A stretch of 64,000 nucleotides of DNA from Ornithodoros turicata (taxonomy: Eukaryota > Arthropoda > Arachnida > Ixodida > Argasidae): contig NC_088202.1 of the NCBI RefSeq assembly GCF_037126465.1, positions 29,310,213 through 29,374,212 on the forward strand, written 5' to 3'. Below are positions 12,170-23,490 of this stretch, one piece after another (positions within the stretch are counted from its first letter, which is position 1; the number at the start of each line of letters is the position of its first letter). The notes under the pieces are model-generated. The model saw only the letters and a program-made list of their open reading frames with translations. It was not told where the DNA came from and ran no database searches. The position numbers were made by a program, and so were the translations under genes.

Positions 12170-12600
12170 TAGGGAGAAGGATTACATAGCACGTACTTAT
12201 CGACTAAGCGAGTATAGTTTGTGGAGAGGGCCACGCTATTTTAAAGCCATTTTATATCATATCGCAAACGTTCTGCGCGATCAAACAAGTCCGAGCATTA
12301 TGGAAAGAAGAAAACCGTTTCACGCACCGTGTGCGTTTCAGCGTGCTCAAACAAGTTGTGGCTATTAGTAAAAGAAGTAGTTTTGGGTTCCCAGGCGGGT
12401 TCTGCATGGTGTTTCCAGCGCATCAGGCGATGTTCTACAACAACGTAAATTATTCTGCGCGATCAAACAAGTCCCGCTCCCCTTTATACAAATGACGCGC
12501 GTGCCATATCATAACTTGTTTCAGCGTGCTCAAACAAGTTCTGGCTTTTGTGCGTTGTGGTGAGACGTGGGACTCGTATGATGGTGCAGATTTGTAAGAA
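12170..12600 (+). promoter_or_regulatory. promoter-like region with TCAAACAAGT iterons
   Basis: TCAAACAAGT occurs at 12281, 12347, 12463 and 12530, and the complement ACTTGTTT at 12513. The pair TTCTGCGCGATCAAACAAGT and CAGCGTGCTCAAACAAGTT is present twice, about 185 bp apart, so a module has been duplicated. TTTATACAAA at about 12483 could serve as a TATA box. The region up to AAGAAACACTGAAGA is homologous to 29500-29700 (opposite strand), which lies upstream of a different coding sequence. Confidence 0.5.
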
Positions 12601-12627
12601 ACACTGAAGAGATTCAAGGCACACACT

Positions 12628-13061
12628 ATGGAAATCGACAGCCGAATTAGAAAAGGTATTGCGATTTTATCCTCGCCGTCTAATTAAAATCACTATTTTC
12701 AGTAGGGCGAACGGTCCTCGATGTTTTGACGGCGTTTTTCGGATGGATTCCGGAAGGTGCAGTACCGCAGGGGCTCTCTGAAGCTTTCATCGGGAAAAGA
12801 TTCACCGCCATCGATAGGGTAGAAGATGCTGTGGACGAGATCCTACGAGTATACCACGAAATTGAGCTAGAAAAAGAAGATGCGAACCTATTCATGATAT
12901 CACGCTATCTCGGCGAATTCCTAAAGAGATACGGCTACAGAGACATCGCGGGCATAGATATTCTTCAAGCTCTCCATCTGCTGCACGTCTTAGTTTACCA
13001 CTGGAATGAATGCTGTCGTATCATGTACGAACCGGATGGCTGTCCCCCAAAGATCGAGTGA
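12628..13061 (+). CDS. two-exon small helical protein, left-arm paralogue
   Basis: An ATG at 12628 starts a 28-nt exon (MEIDSRIRK, donor AAAAG|GTATTG at 12655/12656). A 47-nt intron ends in CTATTTTCAG, and exon 2 runs 12703-13061 to a TGA, giving about 128 residues. The shift to a 3-bp later acceptor would keep the frame. AATAAA follows at 13088-13093. The protein is alpha-helical in look, acidic/basic mixed, with FFGWIPEG near the N-terminus and DILQALHLLHVLVYHWNE near the C-terminus. Both regions are conserved in the core gene at 28440-28810 (FFQGIPEQ; DILQALLLLRMLVYRWNQ), which argues for selection on protein sequence. It sits in a cassette absent from the right arm. No family was recognised. 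Confidence 0.6.
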
Positions 13062-13748
13062 AACTAAACTGTGTAATCCTCACGTAAAATAAAGCTCTTT
13101 GGTCCGCACAAAGGATTTTTGAATGCATGAACAGACGGTTTCGAACGTCCAGCCTACCTTATTCGACGCGTTTTTTGAAATAGCCATGCGGGCGTTTGAC
13201 ATCGCGTATGTTTGCAACCACACATGGAGTAACCCTAAAACAAAGTATGGGGAATAAGGTACTTTCGAAGCCTGATGTGCGAAAATACTATCCCTCTATA
13301 TCTGTAAATAGGCAACACGCTGTGCAATTCGAGCTCCCACCTCACACCATTTGGGATAGCACATCGACACAGTATGGTGTTTGATTGCAGAAGGGGTAAA
13401 TCGATTTCTTGCCCCCACCCTCTCTTCACAGGGGTGTACCCTGTTACCCACTCTTAATAATAAAACTTTTGAAATCCACGCTAAGAAATCCACCCTTCAA
13501 ATTCCAATCCTTTCAAATTCAAGCTGTCAAAATAAATCACAATGGGTCTATGCAGTCCAGTGTTAAGCATGGTTTTACGTGAGAAAATCAGTGTTTAAGA
13601 AGGTCACACTCCAGAATAACGAGTCTTTATGCAATTCTGTGTGGTATTCAGCATGTATCTCTCAATTATTCATTAATTTAATTAAGTTAGAGGCGTAAAT
13701 AACTACGCGTATGAATACTAGGAAAACAACGCTTCAGAGGTTCGGCCA

Positions 13749-14673
13749 GCTCTCCACAACTCCCCATAGAGCCCATAGTATAGCTAAATTCACACAACAC
13801 TGGGCACACGACCAATGAGAGTGCAGCGATTGCTTCCTCAATCCTCCAATCAGAAGTCTTTCCGTCCGGCTCGCAGCCCGACCGGTTCTGGCTGTTGCTG
13901 ACTTCTGCTTTCCATACTGGCCTGTGCCGGCTACCCCTCACCTCTAAGTCTACTAGCTTTCATGCACGTCGTAAAGTTATTCCGTGATTCCCAAACAACT
14001 GTCAAAAGTGTCGTAATAAACAAATTTATTTATACTGACACAATCGGCAGGTTGACACATATACATGCACTGAGCGTACTGAGTCCATTGCGTAGCGCTT
14101 CCTAGCACACTGGAACAAAGTTCAAACTTGCAAAATACGCATATCGACACAGCTTATTCCCAGCAACGAACAACTGTCACATACTTGCGCACAATCGCTT
14201 GATCCATCATGTCCTTGCCTGCTACACGTCAAACATAAAATGCTGCTTCGTGAATGGTATTTTCTTGTCACCGCTATGCAGATCTGACTGCGCTCGAACA
14301 TGTTCATCGAGCCAGAATTCACGACAACACTTCAGTTTGAAATCCGATTGGCTCTTCGTAGACCGATGCTTGTGGCGAGAAACAGTACAACACGATCAAA
14401 GGCACCATAATACACGGATAAAACGGCGATCGGCGAACGCACTTGCCTCCCAGCGAAAGACACCGCCAACGCGGCGCCCACCGTTCAGATTTCAAATGAA
14501 ACCGCTGACAGGAGAACGCAGCACGCAGGCGAGGAAGCGCGAAGTGCCGTTTTCAAATTCTGGCAACCAATCCGGACACGCTTGTGGCGTCCGACCAATA
14601 GAGAGGCACGGATTGCTTCGTGCGCAGTAACACGCATTTTGATACAGATTTTGCGAGAGCTGTGGGGGGCTGG
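13749..14673. repeat. segment inverted between arms, left copy
   Basis: This block has the same + strand orientation as 34101-35038, although everything around it is inverted between the arms, so it has flipped in one arm. Its ends share CAGCTCTC in inverted orientation. CCAAT boxes lie near both ends (GACCAATGAGAG about 13810, CTCCAATCAG about 13846, GATTGGCTC about 14346, AACCAATCCGG about 14567, GACCAATAGAG about 14592). No convincing gene inside. Confidence 0.7.
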
Positions 14674-14817
14674 TTCGGCCGTCCGGCTACCATTGGGGAC
14701 GAGGCTATTAGAGAAAATGGAGTAACGACGGAGCTGTATGGTGTTGCGGGATGTGCTGCATAAAAAGGATAATCACTGCAAGCTCTAATAAAGCATATGT
14801 TTCTTCTGCCGATTTCG

Positions 14818-15126
14818 TCAGGTATTTTTCAGACGTGTAACGACTTGGTGTGCTAACACGCGCGTGTAACTTATGAAGGAATTCATTGGTGAAGTGACAT
14901 TGATGCAGTCGTAGCTGTTTTGGACAGGCAATCTGGTAGCGAAAAATGTCCACGATAGGCAACATATAAAACGTACCGCAAAACTGCTGTGTCGACCATT
15001 TGTCACGACGGTAATCACGTACATCACGGTAAACATCATGGAAACGTCTCTTGCTTTCCTCGGCCTCGGCCTACGAAGAACCGCTAATGATATGTTTGAT
15101 AAGCGCCGCGAAAAGTGGTTTAGCAA
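14818..15126 (-). CDS. arm ORF of unknown function (left copy)
   Basis: About 100 codons, with counterpart 33780-34094 (+) in the right arm. Shared segments include VTNGRHSSFAVRF and VTSPMNSF. Beyond the stop, the right-arm frame continues as KSAEETYALLELAVIILFMQ, which could be a hydrophobic tail. Amino-acid changes between arms are frequent, so selection cannot be claimed. It may be non-coding. Confidence 0.2.
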   Translation of the reverse strand: MLNHFSRRLSNISLAVLRRPRPRKARDVSMMFTVMYVITVVTNGRHSSFAVRFICCLSWTFFATRLPVQNSYDCINVTSPMNSFISYTRVLAHQVVTRLKNT

Positions 15127-15202
15127 GGTATAACTGTGCCGGGAACGCCGTCACATGAGGGATGTGTTTAATTAAATCACAGTGAAAGATAGCAGAGGAA
15201 TG

Positions 15203-15625
15203 TTACTGGTCATGTAGAAAGCAGATCTCGTTCACCAACATATCAATGGATTGTTTAAATAGTGTTCCTGTCAATGGACAACTGACGTTTTCGTCCCGTC
15301 TATACTGAGCAATGTTGGCCCAGAGCTTGGTTTCTGGATGCCACAAAACACTTCTCGCCAATGTGGTGCACTGTGACTCAATGGGGCATTTACAGCTGAG
15401 TGTCATTACCACATGAGACAAGTTGACTCTCTCAGGTGCTGTCACTGCAGTGCTGTAGACGATCCAGAGTATATTCTTTGTCATTGCCCACACTACTGAG
15501 CTTTCCAAACTGCCATTTTGAGATCTCAATATCTCTGCCCCTCTCTCTAAAATTTCTTGGCCTATAGCTAAATAGAGCCCACGAATGCCTGCTCTCGAAG
15601 CTCTTTTGGCAATTTTGGACTCCAT
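15203..15625 (-). CDS. arm ORF of about 140 codons (left copy)
   Basis: Starts MESKIAKRA and contains two Cys in LSCKCPIESQC and the segment SVLWHPETKLWANIAQYRR. The right-arm counterpart 33214-33579 keeps the frame with an 11-codon deletion and an earlier end. No family was recognised. Many replacement changes between the copies make coding uncertain. Confidence 0.25.
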   Translation of the reverse strand: MESKIAKRASRAGIRGLYLAIGQEILERGAEILRSQNGSLESSVVWAMTKNILWIVYSTAVTAPERVNLSHVVMTLSCKCPIESQCTTLARSVLWHPETKLWANIAQYRRDENVSCPLTGTLFKQSIDMLVNEICFLHDQ

Positions 15626-16278
15626 GGGACATTATTTCCTTCCTCACACCACAAGCAGCTATGGGGTAGAGTACTGCCCCAGGCAATGAAAGTCTCTGTC
15701 CATCTCAAAATAAAGTTGATGAACAGCATCTGCAACTTCTGTGAGGTGGTTTAAACCACTCTTATAACTACATGATACAGACAAAATACAGAAACCGACA
15801 CTTCCTCAGGTAGGACCTAAGGAAGCGTGGACCTCCATGCGAAACCTTGTACAAATTAAACTTAAACAAAAATCTTCAGTGTCGGTTTCTGTATTTATGC
15901 GATCTACAGGACTTGACTCCCCTCTTCGTATATCAACCACATGATATGTGTAACCTAGGAATGCTGGTATGTGGGTGGAGTGACTAGTTTACCACAGTAC
16001 CACAAATAGGAACACAAATGGCTGATAAATCTGCTACAGAATCTGGGCCAAGACGATGAGCTCTTGGAATCATCACAGTTTTCAATACCATGCAGAGGAA
16101 GAGAGAGTAGAGTACCCTCAAATTTTGTACTACTTTTTCTGAATTACTTGTAATTATGCAGCAGCTACATAGGCAGCAGTTAAAATGCTACCCAGAATTG
16201 CCAAAACTTCATGCTGGCACTCAATTCTTTTTACAAACTTTGGTTTGTGATGTGACGAATGTTTCGGTGACTTCCATA

Positions 16279-16446
16279 GGCCCGGTTTCACCAACTCTGG
16301 TTAACTGAATCAATATCAAGGGTTGCCAATCCTCGAACAGACATTTAACAGACAGTTCTTTTTTTCCATCGGTGATGTGGTGAAGCAGATAGTTTAATGA
16401 CCGTTCATCTTAGTTCAGATGCTGAAAAGTTTGGTGAAACTGGGTC
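16279..16446. mobile_element. small MITE, GGCCCGGTTTCACCAA termini
   Basis: GGCCCGGTTTCACCAACT at 16279 pairs with the complement of the right end (GACCCAGTTTCACCAAAC). The length is about 168 bp with no coding capacity. The target duplication is short or unclear. Confidence 0.55.
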
Positions 16447-19445
16447 ATTATGTAGCCTTTGTGTTCTGGTGCTGTGCAATTGTTTTTCGAGGGATTCAAA
16501 CTACAAAAAAAGGTTAGTAATAAAAAAAATTCTTGGCATACCTACCTACCTACATATATGTCCTGGACAGCATGTAAGAAACTCAACAGAATATAAATGT
16601 CATCATGACATTGGTAGACAGACTGATACCGAAACAAATCGGAAGGGGAGGGCTGGGTTCCACGAATGGGCACTTGTTCACTGCCTCCTCTTGAAAGAAA
16701 AGTAGGACCGAAAGTCGCGTGCTCTGTCAAAGACCACCATAATTCCCTCAAGACCGTGCCTTTTTGATGCAAACTCGTCCCCCCTAGCTTTGAGCGTAGC
16801 TCAACTGTACCAAATTGGTGGCACTGTTGAACAGTATGATGTCATTTGTTTTTATGATGAACAGTATGATCTCATTTGTACCGTTTCTAAGGCACTTTGT
16901 ACAAGGGTTTTGTATGCCAGCAGTGTACTGTCTGCGAAAGGTAGTTTCCGTGTCCACTTCAAGAAGACAATTTTTTTAAGAGGCTTAGAGGATGCGTAAC
17001 TAATGTGTGATTCCCCCTAAATATCAGAAGAGAGGTGCATACTTAAATACCTGAAACCCTCAACTCAATTAATTGTAGGATCAAAATTACGTGGGAATAT
17101 ATTGAGGTTTGTCTCATTCACAAAAGACCTCATTGCACACTCTGCAAAGTGCATCGGTAGTTGCCATGGCCTACATCAATCATAGATACTGCAAACCACT
17201 CATTGAGCATAGTCAGTCCGCGGTACGCAAAGTGAAAAGCGTCATTGTCCATTGTGAACATGGCCATGCAACAGTGCTTGCGGCTTCGCATTTCTCACTA
17301 GTTTCTTTCATCACTTTGTTATGAGATGACTAATGCTTTGCCAATTCAACACTTGGAACTTTGGAACAACTTTGCAAAGGATATGTACTCGTATGCACTT
17401 CCTTTAATCGCTTCAGGAGTATTTCTTCCGTAACATATCTCAGCAAAGCAGTATGTCATGTAGGTAACACGATTTTGGCACAGTATTTGCTTGATATATC
17501 CAACAAGCAGAGGTATCAAATCTTTGTGCCAAAATGGTGTGCCACGTGTCCGTGTAAAGACGAGCCGCTTAGATGGAATAGGTATAGCATATTGACGTTG
17601 AATGCAAGAAGTTAATGTTTGACAACATATTTGTCATGGGTTAAATAGAGCAGTATATCATACACATCAGAAGAATGCCAACACTTCAGTGCTTTACCTT
17701 TACCTGTTATTCCAATGTTTACTCTCCCTTCTATTGGAATTATGTATTTCAGAATCATTTTTGTATTACTGAATTTTAATTTGGCAATCGTTTCACATGT
17801 CTTGTGATAGACAGGTTAGCAATGCAAGCAGGGTTTATGTGCCTCTCACAACCTGCATCTTTATGCAAAAGTACTCCAAAAGCCGGGAGACGACATAACT
17901 AGACAAAAAAGTAGAGACGAGTTCCTAGTTACGAGTTCCGAGACTCTAGAAGCTACCTGTGTCCCCATCTTTGTTCCCTCTTGTTATGTTAAGTTGGAGT
18001 TCTCTACTTTTTCGTCTGCATTTTTATGTATGAGGGTGTTTTTGTGACAAGAGGGCAAGGGTGCCGGCAACATGGCACATGTTCACAAAAATGCAGAACC
18101 AGAGACACACACACACAAAAAAGTATAGCATAACACAGTCCCAATCATTTTGTCGTGTCCTTTTTGATGTGTCGTCTGTTCTACAGTTTTTTTTTCGTGT
18201 GTAGTTTCTGTATTTTAAGCCCAGGAGCAGTTGCTGTAGAGGATGCTGAGAACATGTGAAGCATACATTTTCTCATTCTCACATTATGCTGTAAGCAGTG
18301 TGAAATACAACCCAAAAGGAATTTAATGAGAGACAACTTGTCATCATGATCAGTGTGGGAACATTGCAAAGGAAAAATAATTCTGAACCATAATGGATTC
18401 CTATCCTATTTAATGGTACAGTATCAGATGAAAGTAATCCAAATAATATTAAAGAAGTAACCGTGCAAATTATCAGTCAAACAGTGAAGCTGGCTGCAGT
18501 ACACTACAATGTGTCACATGTAACAATATCAGTGTTTCCAAAAGTGACACATAAACCTTAGGGAGGCCGCAATAGTCAAAGCGGTGGTTACACCAGTTGG
18601 CGAAAAGAAAAAGCAGATGAAGTGAACGCAATATGCGACAAAACCAAGGAAACTATCACGCTACAACTGCAATATATTGAAGTTGTTTTTAAAAAATAGA
18701 AGTTAGTTTCACCGCACAGATATCAGCTGTCGAACACACAGCCATCCCGAAAACTATGCCCATCTTCGTTGATGCACCCACGAATCCACAGGAAGACCGC
18801 CGAGGCTTTCCCAGTCGGATAAGTATCTGTACCTTGAACTGTGAACAGTTTGGTGTACACTCCAGAAAACGAGAACAGCTGATTGCCGATTTCATGGGCG
18901 CGGCCATGTGAGCCGACAAGGACAGTTCAACAGAGGAGCAATTTGAACGCGAATGTGGCGCAAGTGGTAGGCGCAACAATTTGCACTTCAAACGACGTAA
19001 AGTGACCATAAACTAAGCAGCGAGGATGCGTGCTTGCTCATTTGTTATTATTTGGGCCTGTAATCCACATCACGGTTCAGAAAAGCTGCTAAAAATGCGG
19101 ATGACTGGCACAAGAAAAACAAGTTTGCAATGTTGTTTGACCCGTTGCGGTTCAAGCGAATATATCTTTTTTGTGCTTCCTTCCTCTTTTTTCTTTCTTG
19201 TTTTTCTTTTTCTTTTATTGTTTTTTACTGTTTTCGGTTCGTTCCGGAGCCCTAGCTTGGAAAGCTGCTCCTGTTTAGTTTCGGTATAAATCGGAATGTG
19301 GGGGCAGGGGGAACAGTCCACCGTTCCTCGAGTTTTCACGGTGCTGGCTCTGCCCCCCCCCTCCCCCGAATTTTCCCTCCGAGGACCTCTTTGAAAATGC
19401 CGTACTTCTCAATCTCCAACTCCATGTCCAGCAGTGCTCTCCTTC

Positions 19446-19469
19446 AGGTTAGGTTAGGTTAGGTTAGGG
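19446..19469 (+). repeat. short telomere-like (AGGTT)n run
   Basis: Four tandem AGGTT units followed by AGGG, i.e. the arthropod telomere repeat TTAGG in phase. It lies in the unpaired centre of the nested palindrome. Confidence 0.7.
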
Positions 19470-20920
19470 CTCGCTCCCCCTTGCCGACTTCCGAGCTAGT
19501 GCGAGCGAGGTATCTCGATAATGGAAAATCTGAAACGGTGCACTAAAAACAAATGTCACCTCTGTGGATAATAATTTGAAGCATATAGATGAAGGATTCA
19601 TCTCATATCTAAACCGATTGCCAGCAATTCTGCTCTTTCTGTTTCTCGAAGAAAGAAAAACAGCTTCACACACACACAAAAAAAAAAAACATCTTAGTGA
19701 ATTATGCAAATTAGAATGCCAAAATACCTTGCAGATAAGGTTTTCCTCCACTCGCGTACGCGTACGTGCGAAACTAATGTACACATAGTCCTAGTCGTTT
19801 TATTTTAAAAAATCTCCATTAAAAATGGCTACGACCACGAAGTATGCGTTTGTGGCACCCCGTTTATTTTGTGTGTGTGTGTTTCAGCTTGGTGGGGGAC
19901 AAACTTTTATAAAAAAAGTCACGAGAGCTCGTCATTTTCACAGTTGAGTTCTACGGGCGCGTATCTTTTCCAAGAGAAACTATAATGACTAATAACGATG
20001 ACTAATCAATTAAATTCATTAATTAACTCTGATAAGGACGTCTTGAACAAAAGCCAGATACCGATATGAGAGACTGTCCCAGTTAAAATCTACGTTTAAA
20101 AATTTTGAAACGCGTACGTGTACTAAAATACCAATCCTTGAATTTTGACATGCAAATGGGCCAAAACCGAAACCGTGGCAACCACGTTTGGGGTGGTGGT
20201 CTTCACGGTACGGGATACTTTTGTATGTCAATTGCGCTCGCAACTATATTGTCTTGGCTCAGAAACCGTATGTTTCTGGAACGTAGAGAGGGAAAAAAGG
20301 AATCACACAACACGAATATACTTCAAGTACTCTTCTCCTTAGGGAAGCGAGGAAGCGAAAGATTTATTGACTCTTACGTTGCACTAGTGTCAGCGCGCTG
20401 AGCGGTTGAGCTGGAATCGGAACTAGAATTGGAAATGAATAAAAAAGAATGATAAATATTACTAGAAAGAAAAAAAATGAAAAAAGCGTTATCTGAACTG
20501 ATCGAGCTCGGTTCACTCTGGAAATTGTTGCACCGACGACTGGCGCCACGTTCGAACTTACCTAAAATTGCTCCTCTGTTGAACTGTCCTTCTCGGCTCG
20601 CATGGCCGCCCATGAAAGCAGCAATCAGCTGTTCTCGTTTTGTGGAGTGTGCACTAAACTGTTTGTAGTTCAAGCTACAGGTACTTAATACGAGTGGGAG
20701 AGCTTCGGCAGTCTTCCTGTGGATTCGTGGGTGCATCAACAAAGATGGGCATAGCCTTCGAGATGTCTGTGTGTGTGACAGCCGGTGTCTTTCTCCGTCT
20801 GTTACGTCGCTAGACAACTGAGATCACCGTCTGTGCGCGCTCAGGAAGCTTGAAATATGCCCTGATACATATACAGTAATATACACCTTCAATATACGCT
20901 GATACATATACGGTCAGTAA

Positions 20921-23490
20921 ATTGGGACTTGCTCCGCGGCGATCTTTCCCGGAGTTCACAAGAGACACTGTTTGTGGATTTATGCCTTACATTTAATCTA
21001 TCGCATGTCGTTCCACATCCTACCCGAATAACTCATGCCACGCAGTCAACCCTTGACTTGGTTTTAACCTCCCATTCTGAGCACATCACTTCTTTGCATG
21101 TCACTGATGGTCTCAGTGACCACAAGGCCATTTTCTAAGATATCTCTTCAAGTAGTCCAAATGTTCATAAATTCAACGATAAAACCATATACGACTATGC
21201 TCGAGCTAACTTCCAATCCATCAACGAGGGTCTTGAAGCTCTGTATGAAAATTCCTTTCATGGCACCTTGCCTAACTCCATTGAGGATAACTGGTCCCTC
21301 TTTCGTGACAACATAAACTACCTTACCGAGTACAATGTTCCAAAGATAAGAGTGAAATCTTATGATCACAATCCTTGGTTCACGAAAAGTCTTAAAATCT
21401 TGCTAACCAAGAAAAAGCGCTTATTCAGGAAGGCAAAGCGTCTTGGCGACGACGTATCACGGGCTAAATTTCACTGTGAAAATACACGAGCTCGATCAAG
21501 GAAGTGAAACATAAGTTCTTTACCATCGACCTCCCGTCTCTCTTGACGAATAAACCAAAACAATTTTAGAAAATCTTATCTCCACCAAAATCCCACCGTA
21601 TCAGTCTGACACCCGCCGACAGCGACTGCGCCAACGCTTTCGCTTCCTTGTTTTCATCTGTTTTCAACACCAATAACGGTACACCCAAACTCCATTATCA
21701 GTAATCGCCTTGTCACCTATGGTCCCCATTCATATCAGCACTCATGGCATTTGTAAAATCATTGAGTCACTTAAGATGTCGTCAAGTGCTGGTCTGGACT
21801 CTATTAACCCAAAGGTTCTATACAACACGAGATCTATTTCCAGCAGGATTCTATGTTGCATATTTAGTCAGTCACTCCAAGATTCTGCTTTGCCGCAGGA
21901 CTGGAAGATGGCGAAGATTGTCCCTATTCACAAATCAGGCAGCTGCCACATCGTTAATAACTACCGCCCCATTTCACTCACTTCTATAGTATGTAAAATT
22001 CTCGAACGCATACTCCAACGTAGTTAAGTACCTTGAAGGAAAATGCTTCTTCTATCCCTTGCAGCACGGGTTTCGAAACCTCTTTTCATGTGAAACTCAA
22101 GTAGTCAGTTTTGTTCATGACATCTTTCTCCACGCGGACAATAATCATCAGACTGACGCCGCTTTCTTAGACTTTCGCAAGGCCTTCGATATGGTGCCGC
22201 ACTCTAAGCTTCTATACAAACTCTATCTGCCTCGACCCGTATGTCGTCCATTGGATAGCTCAATTTCTGACTAATCGTACGTTATTTGTTACTTGCAACA
22301 ACCACCTATCCCCAGATGTACCTGTGCTTTCTGGTGTCCCTCAGGGTTCAGTCCTCGGCCCTCTCCTTTTCCTTATCTATATAAATGACCTTCCTTCAGG
22401 CATATCTTCCACGATTCGTCTCTTTGCTGACGACTGTGTAGTGTACAGGCAAATCCTCTCTCCTTCTGACCAACTAACCTTACAAAGCGACCTTTAACTA
22501 ATCCGGCGTTGGTGCAATGAGTGGCAAATGCCTCTGAGCATTGCAAAGTTCCTCCCTTCCCCTACATTCTAAGTGATATCACATTAACCCGAGCATATTC
22601 TTACAAATATCTTGGAATCCACCTTTCCTCCAACCTAACTTGGAACGAGCACATCAACCACATAATAACTAACGCTTCTCGCTCCCTAGGCTTTGTTAGA
22701 CGCACCCTCAGGTTGGCGGGCTCCATCTTAAGCTCCTAACCTTCACGGCTCTTGTACGAAGCAAGCTGGAATATGCATCACCTATTTGGGACCCTCCCCA
22801 AAAGTGTCTCTGCGACGCCCTAGAAGCCATCCAGAATCGGGCTGCCCGTTTCATTTCCAACGACTACAAATTCGATCCCTTGTAACCGCGTTAAAATCAA
22901 ATCTTAATCTCGACTCACTCGAACATCGCCGCCGTCTTGCCAAGTTAGCCCTCTTCCATAGGTTCCTTTTCATCTTGCCACCGCACCAATCGCCCATCAC
23001 CCGCCCGAGTGTCATTTTTCCTCGCATCCACCACACTAATAAGGTCACATGCTTTCATTGTAATACCAATGCATTATCCAGATCATTCTTTTGTTCAACT
23101 GCCATCGAATGGAACAACCTCCCATCACCTCTCGCAACTATTATCGAGCATACAGTATTTTGTAACACCGTCTCCCGTTCACTCCACCCACAAGACCACC
23201 ACGCTTGTATGTCAGTTGCTATGAAATTTTTCACCTCCCCCTTATCATATTTGTTAATTATCTGTACTTATGTGAACGAACTCCCTGTTTCACGCTTTAA
23301 TACTTGTTTTCATATAAGTTTGTATACTGTCGTCGTTTCTTTATTTTCCTGTTTACTTACTGCTAATTGCGGTGTTCTTTTCTGCTTGCTTGTTTGTTTC
23401 TATCAAGTTGCTGTAAATGTATCTTACGCTCCAGTTCCCGCCCCCCATGTAATGTCCTCCGGACCCTTGGGGTTCTCGAAATAAATAAAG
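20921..23490 (+). pseudogene. 5'-truncated CR1/Jockey-type LINE, dead
   Basis: The 5' truncation falls within the endonuclease domain (NWDLLRG ... DGLSDHKAI). Reverse-transcriptase blocks follow in order but in different frames: SSSAGLDSINP, NNYRPISLTSIVCKILERIL (about 21958-22015), AAFLDFRKAFDMVPHSKLLYK (about 22158), SGVPQGSVLGPLLFLIYIN (about 22333), IRLFADDCVVY (about 22415). Then come the post-catalytic region (YKYLGIHLSSNLTWNEHIN, SLGFVRRTLRLA) and the C-terminal part, ending with a 3' tail CTTGGGGTTCTCGAAATAAATAAAG. Frameshifts and stops (22025, 22499, 22738) kill it. It sits inside the right half of the nested palindrome, so it inserted after that palindrome formed. Confidence 0.9.

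Noticed and set aside
19070..19339. Lysine-rich 89-codon frame in the nested palindrome centre
   Set aside because: The basic run is the translation of a TTTTCTTTC-type low-complexity tract. No splice or promoter context.
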